A DNA stretch of 60,712 bases from Rhizobiaceae bacterium (lineage in GTDB: Bacteria; Pseudomonadota; Alphaproteobacteria; Rhizobiales; Rhizobiaceae): the NCBI GenBank assembly GCA_028279875.1, contig JANQMU010000020.1, forward strand, positions 1 to 60,712, written 5' to 3'. Positions 48,910-57,229 of this stretch are shown in pieces. The position numbers were made by a program, and so were the translations under genes. The notes under the pieces were generated by a model. The model was given only the letters and a program-made list of their open reading frames with translations. It was not told the origin of the DNA and made no database searches. Each line of letters begins with the position of its first letter. Position 1 is the stretch's first letter.

Positions 48910-49962
48910 TTACAGAGAATACCAGGTGGCACGTGCTTTGCCGAAGCGCTTGATACGCCCGCTTTCCACAAGTTCGCGCAATCGCACCTTAAGTGTGTTC
49001 TTGTTGGCCCCGGTCGCTTCGGCAAGTTGTGCTGCAGTTCTCCGGCCTTCGGCGCGCAAAAGATTTACAACCTCCAGCGAAAGTTCGGACAACTTGGAAT
49101 CGTCAGCACTTTCAGTGCGCTCTTTTTCGATGCGCGCCGCGAGAGTGTCTTTCTGTTTCTTCAGAGAACGCAGGAAGAAGCCGATCCAAGGCAACCAGTC
49201 GGGCGCATCGGATTTCAAAGTCGATTGTGTTCGGCGCAATGCCTTGTAATAGAAGTCTTTGTTGGCCTCGACAACGCTTTCCAGGGACGCAAACGGCACA
49301 TAGGCATAGGTGGACCTGAGAAGAAGGAGCGTCGTCAGCACCCGAGACAGTCTCCCGTTGCCATCCTGAAATGGATGAATGGCGAGGAACACAACAACGA
49401 AAATCGCAATGACCAGCAGGGGGTGATGAGCTTCCTCGGCAAGAGCTTTGCGTGTCCATGCCACGAGGTCCTCCATCTCGCGCGGCGTATCGAAGGGAGA
49501 GGTCGTTTCAAAGATGACTCCAATCTCATTTCCATCAGCATCGAAGGCGACCACGTTGTTGGACAGCGTCTTGTAAAAGCCGCGATGACGCTCGTCCTTG
49601 GACGAATGGCGCAGTAACGTCTGGTGCAACTGGCGGATATGGTTTTCGGTGATGGCGAGATCGGAATAGGCTTCGAAGACGAGGTCCATGGCTTCGGCAT
49701 AGCCTGCCACCTCCTGCTCGTCGCGCGTCAGGAAGGACGTTCGTTCAAGATTGGAAAGCAGAGTCTCGACCTGCGCGTCGGTCAGCTTTGCACCTTCTAT
49801 GCGTGTCGACGAACCGATGCTTTCGATGGCAGCCACTTTGCGAAGCGCATCAAGGCGTTCGGGCGAAAGCGCTTTGAGCGCTTGCCAGCGTCCCTTGAAC
49901 TCGTCGATCTCAGCGATGAGCTTCACAAGGCCCGGTGTGAGCGTGAGTATGGGCTCCTTCAT
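48910..49962 (-). CDS. Fic family protein with self-inhibitory helix and C-terminal winged helix
   Basis: Fic proteins transfer AMP, or other nucleotide parts, to target proteins. This 350-residue protein has the catalytic HPFQDGNGR at 196-204. An N-terminal inhibitory motif STRIEG (52-57, SxxxEG) makes it a class II enzyme inhibited by its own helix, so no separate antitoxin is needed. About residues 295-350 form a winged helix, with SLEVVNLLRAEGRRTAAQLA and NKNTLKVRLRELVESG. The start is ATG 49962. Directly upstream lies a TATAAT box inside a set of 10-bp repeats. It stands between conserved genes, is lower in G+C, and looks acquired. The target is unknown. Confidence 0.9.
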   Translation of the reverse strand: MKEPILTLTPGLVKLIAEIDEFKGRWQALKALSPERLDALRKVAAIESIGSSTRIEGAKLTDAQVETLLSNLERTSFLTRDEQEVAGYAEAMDLVFEAYSDLAITENHIRQLHQTLLRHSSKDERHRGFYKTLSNNVVAFDADGNEIGVIFETTSPFDTPREMEDLVAWTRKALAEEAHHPLLVIAIFVVVFLAIHPFQDGNGRLSRVLTTLLLLRSTYAYVPFASLESVVEANKDFYYKALRRTQSTLKSDAPDWLPWIGFFLRSLKKQKDTLAARIEKERTESADDSKLSELSLEVVNLLRAEGRRTAAQLAEATGANKNTLKVRLRELVESGRIKRFGKARATWYSL

Positions 49963-49968
49963 GCGGGT

Positions 49969-50010
49969 ATATCCGATTCCATACCCAATTATACCCGACT
50001 ATGCCCAATA
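49969..50010 (-). promoter_or_regulatory. Fic promoter with four 10-bp tandem repeats
   Basis: On the plus strand the copies read ATATCCGATT (49969-49978), then after CC ATACCCAATT (49981-49990), ATACCCGACT (49991-50000) and ATGCCCAATA (50001-50010). The last three are in exact 10-base phase, one per helix turn. Read on the minus strand they contain a perfect -10 box TATAAT (49988-49993), 25 bases before the Fic ATG. The -35 is weak (GGTAAT at 17 bases). The repeats therefore overlap the core promoter and the leader, as expected for an autoregulatory operator. Confidence 0.6.
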
Positions 50011-50136
50011 ATTACCAACAAAACAGGTCGCTCAGGCTCAAGGGTCCGGCACCCGAGCGAGTTCGAACCCAATAAATCAAGACATTTCAGGCGGTTAGCT
50101 GAAAGCGGGTGCGCTTCAATCGAAGCACAAGTAAAA

Positions 50137-50158
50137 AATCTATAGAAATCAATAGATT
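50137..50158 (-). terminator. AT-rich stem-loop with T run after the enoyl-CoA hydratase gene
   Basis: On the minus strand, AATCTAT (50158-50152) pairs with ATAGATT (50143-50137) around 8 bases and is followed by a run of six T. The first arm overlaps the stop codon of the gene starting at 50924. The stem is AU-rich and so weak, but the layout is that of an intrinsic terminator. Confidence 0.45.
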
Positions 50159-50924
50159 AGGAGTGGCGCGCCATGAAGGCTTCGAACGCGGACCGCGCCT
50201 CCGGCGATGTCAGCCGATCGGAGAACAGGGCCGTTTCCTCCTCGATGCGCTGCAGCACTGCGTCGCGCTGACCTCCGCGCAGCAGATTCCGGGCGATCTG
50301 CATCGCCTGCGGCGGCTTGGACGCAATGTCGGCAGCGGCGGCCAGTGTCTGGCTCTCAATGGCCTCGACCGGCACCACCTTGTGGATCAATCCGGCATCG
50401 GCGGCCTCCTGCGCTGAAAATCCGGCGCCGGCGGCCAACAGGGCAAAAGCACGCTGATGGCCCATGGTGGCTGGGCCGAGCAGGCTGGAACCGGCTTCGG
50501 GAACCAGTCCGAGATCGACGAAGGGCGCACGGAACTGCGACCGCGGCGTGGCGAATGTCATGTCGCAGTGAAAATGCATCGTCGTCCCGATGCCGATAGC
50601 AAGGCCGTCGACGCCGGCAAGCATCGGCTTTTTCGTCATCGCCAGCTGTTTGAGGAATTGCCCGACATGGCCTTCCGACATGCGGCCGTTTATGGCGTAA
50701 CTCAGAAAATCCTGCAGGTCATTGCCGGCGGTAAAACATTCGGCCGTTCCCAAAAACACGTGGACGCGGACCCCGTCATCGGCATCACCGGATCGAAGCG
50801 CCTCGACCATCGCCGCATACATATCCTGGGTGATGGCGTTTTTCTTCTCCGGACGATTAAAGCGGATCACCTGCACTCTACCGTCATGATCCGACGGCCT
50901 GTCGACAAGGATATGTTCGCTCAC
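50157..50924 (-). CDS. Enoyl-CoA hydratase/isomerase family protein
   Basis: This 255-residue crotonase-fold protein has VIRFNRPEKKNAITQDMY at the start, FTAGNDLQDF as the CoA-oxyanion region, and AGVDGLAIGIGTTMHFHCDM, then FVDLGLVPEAGSS. The glutamate in PEAGSS is kept; the first catalytic glutamate of the hydratase type is not obvious. It may thus be an isomerase (delta3-delta2-enoyl-CoA) rather than a hydratase. It follows the acyl-CoA dehydrogenase by 33 bases on the same strand, so the pair probably acts together in fatty-acid or amino-acid catabolism. Confidence 0.88.
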   Translation of the reverse strand: MSEHILVDRPSDHDGRVQVIRFNRPEKKNAITQDMYAAMVEALRSGDADDGVRVHVFLGTAECFTAGNDLQDFLSYAINGRMSEGHVGQFLKQLAMTKKPMLAGVDGLAIGIGTTMHFHCDMTFATPRSQFRAPFVDLGLVPEAGSSLLGPATMGHQRAFALLAAGAGFSAQEAADAGLIHKVVPVEAIESQTLAAAADIASKPPQAMQIARNLLRGGQRDAVLQRIEEETALFSDRLTSPEARSAFEAFMARHS

Positions 50925-50957
50925 GGCTTTCTCCCAAATGGACTCTGTGGATTCGGC

Positions 50958-52751
50958 TTAACCGGCCAGCGCCTTGCGCGCGCCGAGCAGGCTGGCAGCC
51001 CCTTGCGTGACGGCGTCGCGCAACACCGATGTCTCGCCGAGCAGGTTTTCGGCGCAGAAACGACACAGGGCAATGCGCCCTTCATCCATATCGTCACCGG
51101 TTTCCGCCAGGGCGCCCTTGGCGAGATAGACGGCGCCCGCCGTCAGTCCGAACAGGCGCTGATAGGGTGTCGCACCGGCTAGCGCCTGGTCGATATCGCC
51201 ATTCGCCAATGCCTGCAATTGCCAGTCGGTGGCCTCCTGGAGATCGGCCAGGGCGGCTTCCAGCCGCTCCGCCGTCGTCCCGAAATCCGGCGCATTGCGT
51301 TCTGCGACCCGGGCGGCGATCTCCTTGAGTTCGCGAAGATAGCCGGCGACATGTTCACCGCCCGATTGCGGCAGTTTGCGAGTCACCAGATCGATCGCCT
51401 GGATACCGTTCGTCCCCTCGTAGATCGGTGCGATGCGCGCGTCGCGCAGGAGGCTGGCGGCGCCGGTTTCCTCGATAAAGCCCATGCCACCGTGAACCTG
51501 AACGCCGATCGATGCCATGTCGACACCGATATCGGTCGAAAACGCCTTGGCGATCGGTGTCAGCAGATTGGCGCGTTCGCGCCAGTGGCGGGCGGCCTCC
51601 GCATCGCCATCGGCTTCGGCGCGGTCTGTCATGTCGATGGCGTGGGCGCAGCAATAGGCAATCGACCGGCAGGCCTGGGCCATGGCCTTCATGGTCAAGA
51701 GGTTGCGCTGAATGTCCGGGTGTTCGATGATCGGGCTCATCCCTTCGCCGGTCCATCCGGGCGCCCTGCCTTGAGTCCGCTCATTGGCATAGGCCAGCGC
51801 CTTCTGATAGGCGGCATCGGTTGTGGCGACACCCTGAATGCCGACGATGAGGCGGGCATTGTTCATCATGGTGAACATGCAGGCCAGGCCGCGGTTTTCG
51901 TCGCCGATGAGCCAGCCGACGGCACCCGGCGTCTCGCCGAACTTGCCGTCGCCGTAGATCATGGTGCAGGTCGGCGAGCCGTGGATACCAAGCTTGTGCT
52001 CGACGCCGTTGCAGAACACATCGTTGCGCCGGCCAAGGCTGCCGTCCTCATTGACCAGGAATTTCGGCACCAGAAACAGCGATATGCCGCGCGTGCCGGC
52101 CGGGGCATCGGGCAGCCGCGCCAGAACCAGGTGTAGAATATTGTCGGCGAAATCGTGCTCGCCATAGGTGATGAAGATCTTCTGCCCGAAGATCCGGTAG
52201 GAGCCGTCGCCCCGGGGTTCGGCGCGTGTTTTGAGGGCATTGAGGTCTGACCCGGCCTGCGGCTCGGTCAGGTTCATCGTTCCGGTCCATTCGCCCGAAA
52301 TCATCTTGGCGAGATACCGCGCCTTCAACGCATCGGACCCGTGTTTCTCGACGGCCTCGACGGCGCCCATCGTCAGGAGCGAGCACAGGCTGAAGGCCAT
52401 CGAGCTGGCATTCCACATCTCGTTGACGGCCGCCGACAGCATCACGGGCAGCCCCTGCCCGCCAAAGTCCGGCGTGCCCGTCAGACCGTTCCAGCCACCG
52501 TCGATCCAGCTCTTGTAGAGGTCGCGCCAGCCATCGGGGGTCGTCACCTGGCCATCCTCCAGCGGCGTGCCGCTTTCGCCATTGGCGGCCAGCGGCGCGA
52601 TTTCCTCCGAAGCAAAGCGTCCGGCCTCGGTGACGATGGCATCGACGAGGTCTTCCGTCAGATCGCCGAATGTACCGGCCTCAAGCGCCTCCCGAAGCCC
52701 GGCGACATGTTTGAGCGTAAAGGCAATGTCCTCGACCGGGGCGCGATACAT
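50958..52751 (-). CDS. Acyl-CoA dehydrogenase (with C-terminal extension)
   Basis: This 597-residue flavoprotein introduces the first double bond in acyl-CoA beta-oxidation. It shows the acyl-CoA dehydrogenase N-terminal domain, the FAD region TGTMNLTEPQAGSDLNAL, the middle domain IFITYGEHDFADNILHLVLAR, and the catalytic-helix domain QVHGGMGFIEETGAASLLRDARI followed by YEGTNGIQAIDLVTRKL. The C-terminal extension is the AcylCoA_DH C-terminal domain of about 600-residue members. The ATG at 52751 (MYRAPVEDI) is preferred to an in-frame ATG 18 codons upstream. A palindrome 83 bases before the start may be its operator. Confidence 0.93.
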   Translation of the reverse strand: MYRAPVEDIAFTLKHVAGLREALEAGTFGDLTEDLVDAIVTEAGRFASEEIAPLAANGESGTPLEDGQVTTPDGWRDLYKSWIDGGWNGLTGTPDFGGQGLPVMLSAAVNEMWNASSMAFSLCSLLTMGAVEAVEKHGSDALKARYLAKMISGEWTGTMNLTEPQAGSDLNALKTRAEPRGDGSYRIFGQKIFITYGEHDFADNILHLVLARLPDAPAGTRGISLFLVPKFLVNEDGSLGRRNDVFCNGVEHKLGIHGSPTCTMIYGDGKFGETPGAVGWLIGDENRGLACMFTMMNNARLIVGIQGVATTDAAYQKALAYANERTQGRAPGWTGEGMSPIIEHPDIQRNLLTMKAMAQACRSIAYCCAHAIDMTDRAEADGDAEAARHWRERANLLTPIAKAFSTDIGVDMASIGVQVHGGMGFIEETGAASLLRDARIAPIYEGTNGIQAIDLVTRKLPQSGGEHVAGYLRELKEIAARVAERNAPDFGTTAERLEAALADLQEATDWQLQALANGDIDQALAGATPYQRLFGLTAGAVYLAKGALAETGDDMDEGRIALCRFCAENLLGETSVLRDAVTQGAASLLGARKALAG

Positions 52752-52833
52752 GGTTCCGTCTCTCCCAAACCGTTTTTTCGGCGCAGATGCGAGGCATGGC
52801 GGCACCCTGCGACCACCACGGGCCTATGTTATT

Positions 52834-52849
52834 TTTACGTAAACGTCAA
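52834..52849. promoter_or_regulatory. LiuR/FadR-like operator upstream of the acyl-CoA dehydrogenase
   Basis: TTTACGTAAACGTCAA (52834-52849) is a 16-bp palindrome with one mismatch between its TTTACGT and ACGTCAA arms. It lies in the divergent gap between the acyl-CoA dehydrogenase and tsaC. The pattern TTKACGT-N2-ACGTMAA is, as I recall, the type bound by MerR-family LiuR and some fatty-acid TetR regulators. It could repress the acyl-CoA dehydrogenase and hydratase genes. Confidence 0.5.
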
Positions 52850-52951
52850 ACAGATTTGCATCTGCATGGCAGTGCGCCGGCGCGGCCCGTTGTCGACAGA
52901 TTGAGCGATCGGCAGAAGCCTGCTATCAGCTTGGAAAACCCGGTCCCGACA

Positions 52952-53950
52952 ATGACGATCCTGCCCATCACAACAGACACGGAAGCCGCTCTGGAAAGGG
53001 CGTGCGAAGTCCTCGCCGCCGGCGGTCTCGTGGCGCTGCCGACCGAAACCGTGTACGGGCTGGCTGCCGATGCGACGATGGGCGATGCGGTGGCGCGGAT
53101 ATTCGAGGTGAAGGGCCGGCCGGCCTTCAATCCCCTGATATGTCACGTCAGTAGCCTCGCCATGGCCAGGCGCCATGCGGTCTTCGACGCCACGGCAATG
53201 CGCCTGGCGGAGAACTTCTGGCCGGGACCGCTGACCCTGGTCCTGCCCTTCCGACCGGATTGCGGCATTCATGGCCTGACCGTTGCCGGACTGGATACCG
53301 TGGCCCTTCGCATGCCGGGCGGCTTTGCGTGTGATCTGATTGCGCGCTACGGACGGCCGCTCGCCGCGCCAAGCGCCAATCTTTCGGGCCGCATCAGCGC
53401 CACCCGTGCCGAGCATGTCGAAGCCGATCTCGGCGAGCGTGTCGACCTCATCCTGGACGGCGGGCCGGCGGCCATCGGACTGGAATCGACCATTGTCAAA
53501 ACGCATGGCGGTGCCGTTGAATTGCTGCGGCCCGGCGGGCTCGCGGTGGAAGATATCGAAAGGGTCACCGGGTCACCGGTCACACGGCGGGAAAGCGGCG
53601 CTGCGGCGATTGAGGCGCCGGGTATGCTGCGATCCCATTATGCGCCGCGGACGCCGCTGCACGCCAATGCGACCACGGCCAGCGCAAATGATGTGGTCAT
53701 CACATTCGCCGGCCGGAGGATCAGTGGAGATGAACATGCCCTCATGGTGCTGGACCTCAGCAAATCCGGCGATTTGCGGGAAGCAGCGGCCAATCTGTTC
53801 AGCTACATGAAACGCGCCGATGCCTGCGGCGCAGGCGCCATAAGTGTCGTACCGATCCCCGCGACCGGGCTCGGCGAGGCAATCAACGACCGGCTGGCGC
53901 GCGCCGCGGCGGCACCATTGGAAACCGAGGCTGCCGCACATGACGACTGA
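52952..53950 (+). CDS. Threonylcarbamoyl-AMP synthase (Sua5 type)
   Basis: The enzyme makes threonylcarbamoyl-AMP from threonine, bicarbonate and ATP for t6A37 of tRNAs that read ANN codons. The 332-residue protein has the YrdC/Sua5 core with GGLVALPTETVYGLAADAT, KGRPAFNPLICHV, then FWPGPLTLVLP, PSANLSGRISAT and GLESTIVK. The C-terminal Sua5 domain follows after about residue 215 (LRPGGLAVEDIERV; MLRSHYAP). It is therefore the long Sua5 form rather than the short TsaC. The ATG at 52952 starts MTILPITTDTEA. The end overlaps the next gene by 11 bases. Confidence 0.93.
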   Translation: MTILPITTDTEAALERACEVLAAGGLVALPTETVYGLAADATMGDAVARIFEVKGRPAFNPLICHVSSLAMARRHAVFDATAMRLAENFWPGPLTLVLPFRPDCGIHGLTVAGLDTVALRMPGGFACDLIARYGRPLAAPSANLSGRISATRAEHVEADLGERVDLILDGGPAAIGLESTIVKTHGGAVELLRPGGLAVEDIERVTGSPVTRRESGAAAIEAPGMLRSHYAPRTPLHANATTASANDVVITFAGRRISGDEHALMVLDLSKSGDLREAAANLFSYMKRADACGAGAISVVPIPATGLGEAINDRLARAAAAPLETEAAAHDD

Positions 53951-55370
53951 CACCTCCCTTCTCGACCGCTTTGCCGCCATCGTTGGCGACAAGCATGCGT
54001 TGCGCAGCCCGGCGGACATCGACCCCTATCTTCACGAACCGCGCGGCCTGTTTTTCGATGCATCGCCGATGGTGCTACTGCCAGCCAATACCGAGGAGGT
54101 GTCTCAAATCCTGGCGCTGGCGACGGAGACCGGCACGGCAATTGTACCGCAGGCGGGAAATACCGGTCATGTGGGCGGTCAGGTGCCGCTCGAGGGACAG
54201 AGCCAGATCATCGTTTCGGTGTCACGGCTCAACCGGATCAGAAATGTCGATCTGACGGGGAATTCCATGACGGTCGAAGCCGGCTGCATTCTGGCCAAGG
54301 TCCATGAGGAGGCGAAGAAGGCGGATCGCATGTTCCCGCTGTCTCTCGGTTCGGAGGGAAGCTGCGAGATCGGCGGCAACCTGTCGACCAACGCCGGCGG
54401 AACGGCCGTGCTGGCCTATGGCAATATGCGGCATCTGTGCCTGGGGCTGGAAGTGGTCCTACCGGGCGGCGATATCTGGAACGGGCTGCGCAGCCTCAAG
54501 AAGGACAATACGGGCTATGATCTGCGTGATCTCTTTATCGGCGCCGAAGGAACGCTCGGGATCATCACCGCAGCGGTTCTCAAACTGTTCCCGATCCCGG
54601 CCGGCAAGCAGGTGGCGGTCGCCGGACTGCAATCACCCGATCAGGCGCTCAAGGTCTTCGGCCTCGCAACGGCGCTGTGCGGTCCGTCGCTGACCGGCTT
54701 CGAACTGATGCCGCGCATCGCCATGCAATTCACCGTCGCTCATGTTCCGGACAACCGCGATCCGCTGGACGGGCCGCACCCCTGGTATGTGCTGATCGAC
54801 ATTTCCTCCGGGCAATCGGAGGACGCGGCACGCGATCTGATGGAAGGCCTCCTGGAACAGGCTCTCACCTCAGGCCTCATCGACGACGCCGTGATTGCGC
54901 AATCCGAACAGCAGGCGAACGCCTTCTGGAACCTGCGTGAGTCGATGTCGTTTGCCCAAAAGCCGGAAGGGACATCCATCTCGCACGACGTGTCGGTCCC
55001 GGTCTCGTCCGTGCCGACCTTCTTGCAGCAGGCCGACAGGGCCGTGCTGGGGGCCATGCCGGACGCACGGATCGTCGCGTTCGGCCATATGGGCGACGGC
55101 AATATCCACTACAATATCTCACAGCCCAAAGGTGGCGACGGCAAGGCCCATCTGGCCAGGCGCCGCGAGATCAACGCACTCGTCTATGACATCGTGCTGG
55201 CGCATGGCGGCTCGATCTCGGCCGAACACGGAATCGGCCAGTTGAAGCGCGATCTGCTGGCCGAGATCCGCCAGCCAATCGAGATCGACCTGATGCGGCG
55301 GATCAAGTCGGCGTTCGACCCGGCGGGCATCATGAATCCGGGCAAGATTATCGGCCCACCGACGCAATAG
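53940..55370 (+). CDS. FAD-binding oxidoreductase, D-2-hydroxyglutarate/D-lactate dehydrogenase-like
   Basis: This 476-residue flavoprotein belongs to the VAO/GlcD family. It has the FAD-binding PCMH domain with VPQAGNTGHVGGQVPL, LGSEGSCEIGGNLSTNAGG and GAEGTLGIITAAVLKLFP. The C-terminal FAD-oxidase domain follows, with FGHMGDGNIHYNIS and GSISAEHGIGQLK. These motifs match D-2-hydroxyglutarate dehydrogenase and D-lactate dehydrogenases. The exact substrate is not fixed by the sequence. It is translationally coupled to the Sua5 gene through an 11-base overlap. Confidence 0.9.
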   Translation: MTTDTSLLDRFAAIVGDKHALRSPADIDPYLHEPRGLFFDASPMVLLPANTEEVSQILALATETGTAIVPQAGNTGHVGGQVPLEGQSQIIVSVSRLNRIRNVDLTGNSMTVEAGCILAKVHEEAKKADRMFPLSLGSEGSCEIGGNLSTNAGGTAVLAYGNMRHLCLGLEVVLPGGDIWNGLRSLKKDNTGYDLRDLFIGAEGTLGIITAAVLKLFPIPAGKQVAVAGLQSPDQALKVFGLATALCGPSLTGFELMPRIAMQFTVAHVPDNRDPLDGPHPWYVLIDISSGQSEDAARDLMEGLLEQALTSGLIDDAVIAQSEQQANAFWNLRESMSFAQKPEGTSISHDVSVPVSSVPTFLQQADRAVLGAMPDARIVAFGHMGDGNIHYNISQPKGGDGKAHLARRREINALVYDIVLAHGGSISAEHGIGQLKRDLLAEIRQPIEIDLMRRIKSAFDPAGIMNPGKIIGPPTQ

Positions 55371-55514
55371 CGTTGCATTCCCCTTAAACTTGAAAACGCC
55401 CGGTTGGCATTTGCTAACCATTCCCCAAGACAGCACTTTCTTAACCGTAGATATTAAACCCGGCGGAAGCGATTTGCCTTAGTATCCCGGCTGCAAGAGG
55501 ACACAAGTCCCGCA

Positions 55515-55531
55515 CCGAAAAGAGATTTCGG
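55515..55531. other. Hairpin in the leader of the DUF6101 gene
   Basis: CCGAAA (55515-55520) and TTTCGG (55526-55531) enclose AGAGA. The AGGAG ribosome binding site of the DUF6101 gene lies just after it. It may shape mRNA structure at initiation; no T run follows. Confidence 0.35.
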
Positions 55532-55556
55532 CTCTCAGGAGAGACAGAGGCAAAAA

Positions 55557-56123
55557 ATGACGAACACGTTGCGCAAACCCGCTTGGGCAGGTGACGAATT
55601 GCGACTGGACCCGGGGCGTTTTCCCCAGCAGGTCTCCTATGCATCCCGCCAAGATCTGGATAGCGTCACATTCACACTCGACAGGCGCGGCGCCGTGCTG
55701 CGCAAGATCCTTCCGCAAAGCGGGCTGCCGCTTTCCATCGCGCTGCCGGCCCGCGCCTTCAAGGGCATCGCCGCGCGTGCCATGGATCACGGCGACGGCA
55801 CCGTGACCGTCACGCTGGAACTGCATCACGAAGACAGCGATCTTTGCGTGCCGCTGCTGGTGGCGCACGACCTGGCCGACATTGCGGCCGACTGGAACGC
55901 CTGGTCGGAGATCTATCAACTGCCGATGCTGATGATTGAAGCCGATGGCGAGGCGCGGCCCCTCGACGACCAGTTGGGTGCCATCAAGACCCGCGAGACC
56001 AAGCCGCGCCGCCGCCATTCATTCTTCGCCGACCGGCGACCGCGCTTCCTCGTGCGCCGCAGCACCGGTTCGCTCGGTGTCCGCATGATCGTGGAAGGCC
56101 AGGAAATCATCGCCCGGCGCTGA
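55557..56123 (+). CDS. DUF6101 family protein
   Basis: This 188-residue protein matches DUF6101, a family I recall from Hyphomicrobiales. It has GDELRLDPGRFPQQVSY near the start, a central region with VTVTLELHHEDSDLCVPLLVA, and a basic end with RRRHSFFADRRPRFLVRR and GQEIIARR. No catalytic motif or membrane segment is visible. The function is unknown. It follows the FAD oxidoreductase after 186 bases and converges with ubiA. A good AGGAG box lies upstream, and the conservation pattern supports it as a real gene. Confidence 0.82.
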   Translation: MTNTLRKPAWAGDELRLDPGRFPQQVSYASRQDLDSVTFTLDRRGAVLRKILPQSGLPLSIALPARAFKGIAARAMDHGDGTVTVTLELHHEDSDLCVPLLVAHDLADIAADWNAWSEIYQLPMLMIEADGEARPLDDQLGAIKTRETKPRRRHSFFADRRPRFLVRRSTGSLGVRMIVEGQEIIARR

Positions 56124-56145
56124 TTGCCGGCGAGGATCACGACGT

Positions 56146-57099
56146 TCACGCCATGCTGACGAGCAAGCCGAGGAGCAGGCTCGCGAACACCACCCAGCCG
56201 ACCCGGTTGTTCGATTGGAACAGGGCAAGGCACTGGTCGGGATCGTCGATATCGAGCACCGCGATCTGGCGGCCCAGCATGACCGCCGCGACGCCAAGGC
56301 CGGCAAAGACCGGCCACGGGCTGCCGGCCAGTCCGGCGGCCAGAACGGTGCATATCGCGGCCAGCGCGTAGATTCCCGACAACCAGATTTTCGTCCTGTC
56401 GCCAAAGAGGCGGGCGGTGGACCGCACGCCGATCAGCGCATCGTCTTCCTTGTCCTGATGCGCGTAGAGCGTGTCATAGCCAATGGTCCACAGGACCGAC
56501 CCGACATAGAGGAGGAGCGGTGCGGTCGCCAGACTGCCGAAGGCTGCGGCCCAGCCCATCAGCGCGCCCCAGGAAAAGGCAAGGCCAAGAAAGAATTGCG
56601 GCCAGTCGGTGAAGCGTTTGGCGAAGGGATAGATCGCAACGACCGCCAGCGAGGCGATACCCAGGACGATGGAAAACCGGTTGAACTGCAGCAGCACAGC
56701 CAGACCGATGAGCGCCTGCACCACCATGAAGGCCCGGGCCTGCATCGGGCCCACCCGGCCCGAAGGCAAGGGCCGCGAGCGGGTCCTCGCGACTTTCATG
56801 TCGATGTCGTAATCAACCAGATCGTTATAGGTGCAACCGGCACCGCGCATCACGATCGCGCCGATCGTAAAGAGCGCCAGATGATAGACGATCATCAAAC
56901 CGTCGACGGTGTTTGGCGATGCATTGGCGGCCAGCAAGACCGACCACCAGCACGGCCACAGGAGCAATTGCCAGCCGATTGGCCGGTCCCAGCGCGCCAG
57001 TTGGGCATAGGGCCACAGCCAAGGCGGCAGCAGCCGGTAGACCCAATTGCCGGACGGGGCGTCGGCGACACGACCGGATTGTGTGTCGGGCGTCTGCAT
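56146..57099 (-). CDS. ubiA: 4-hydroxybenzoate polyprenyltransferase
   Basis: UbiA attaches the polyprenyl tail to 4-hydroxybenzoate in ubiquinone synthesis. The 317-residue membrane protein has about eight or nine helices. The two aspartate-rich motifs are CTYNDLVDYDIDMKVARTRSRP and YDTLYAHQDKEDDALIGVRSTA. RWDRPIGWQLLLWPCWWSVLL at the start is typical. The start at ATG 57099 (MQTPDTQSG) was chosen over an ATG twelve codons upstream. Ubiquinone links to the respiratory genes in the window. It is divergent from purD. Confidence 0.94.
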   Translation of the reverse strand: MQTPDTQSGRVADAPSGNWVYRLLPPWLWPYAQLARWDRPIGWQLLLWPCWWSVLLAANASPNTVDGLMIVYHLALFTIGAIVMRGAGCTYNDLVDYDIDMKVARTRSRPLPSGRVGPMQARAFMVVQALIGLAVLLQFNRFSIVLGIASLAVVAIYPFAKRFTDWPQFFLGLAFSWGALMGWAAAFGSLATAPLLLYVGSVLWTIGYDTLYAHQDKEDDALIGVRSTARLFGDRTKIWLSGIYALAAICTVLAAGLAGSPWPVFAGLGVAAVMLGRQIAVLDIDDPDQCLALFQSNNRVGWVVFASLLLGLLVSMA

Positions 57100-57229
57100 G
57101 CCGCTTTGGTGACAGTTCCGACGGCCTTGCGTCAAGTCGTTTTGATGGCCGTGGGCGGATTTGCCGCTGGACGCTTGACCAGCCGCGCGAGCATGTTAGA
57201 CGAAGCCGTCATCTGGGAGAATTGCGGCG

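Noticed and set aside
50041..50080. tRNA-like GTTCGAACCC suggesting an attachment site beside fic
   Set aside because: The flanking bases do not form a T-arm stem and no acceptor or anticodon arm can be drawn, so neither a tRNA nor an att remnant is supported.
55430..55465. TTAACCGTAGATATTAA as a CtrA box upstream of the DUF6101 gene
   Set aside because: The spacing between TTAA elements is nine bases instead of seven, so it does not fit the CtrA consensus.
57175..57201. TTGACC and TTAGAC as a purD promoter
   Set aside because: The spacer is 15 bases and the second box is a poor -10 match; not strong enough to list.
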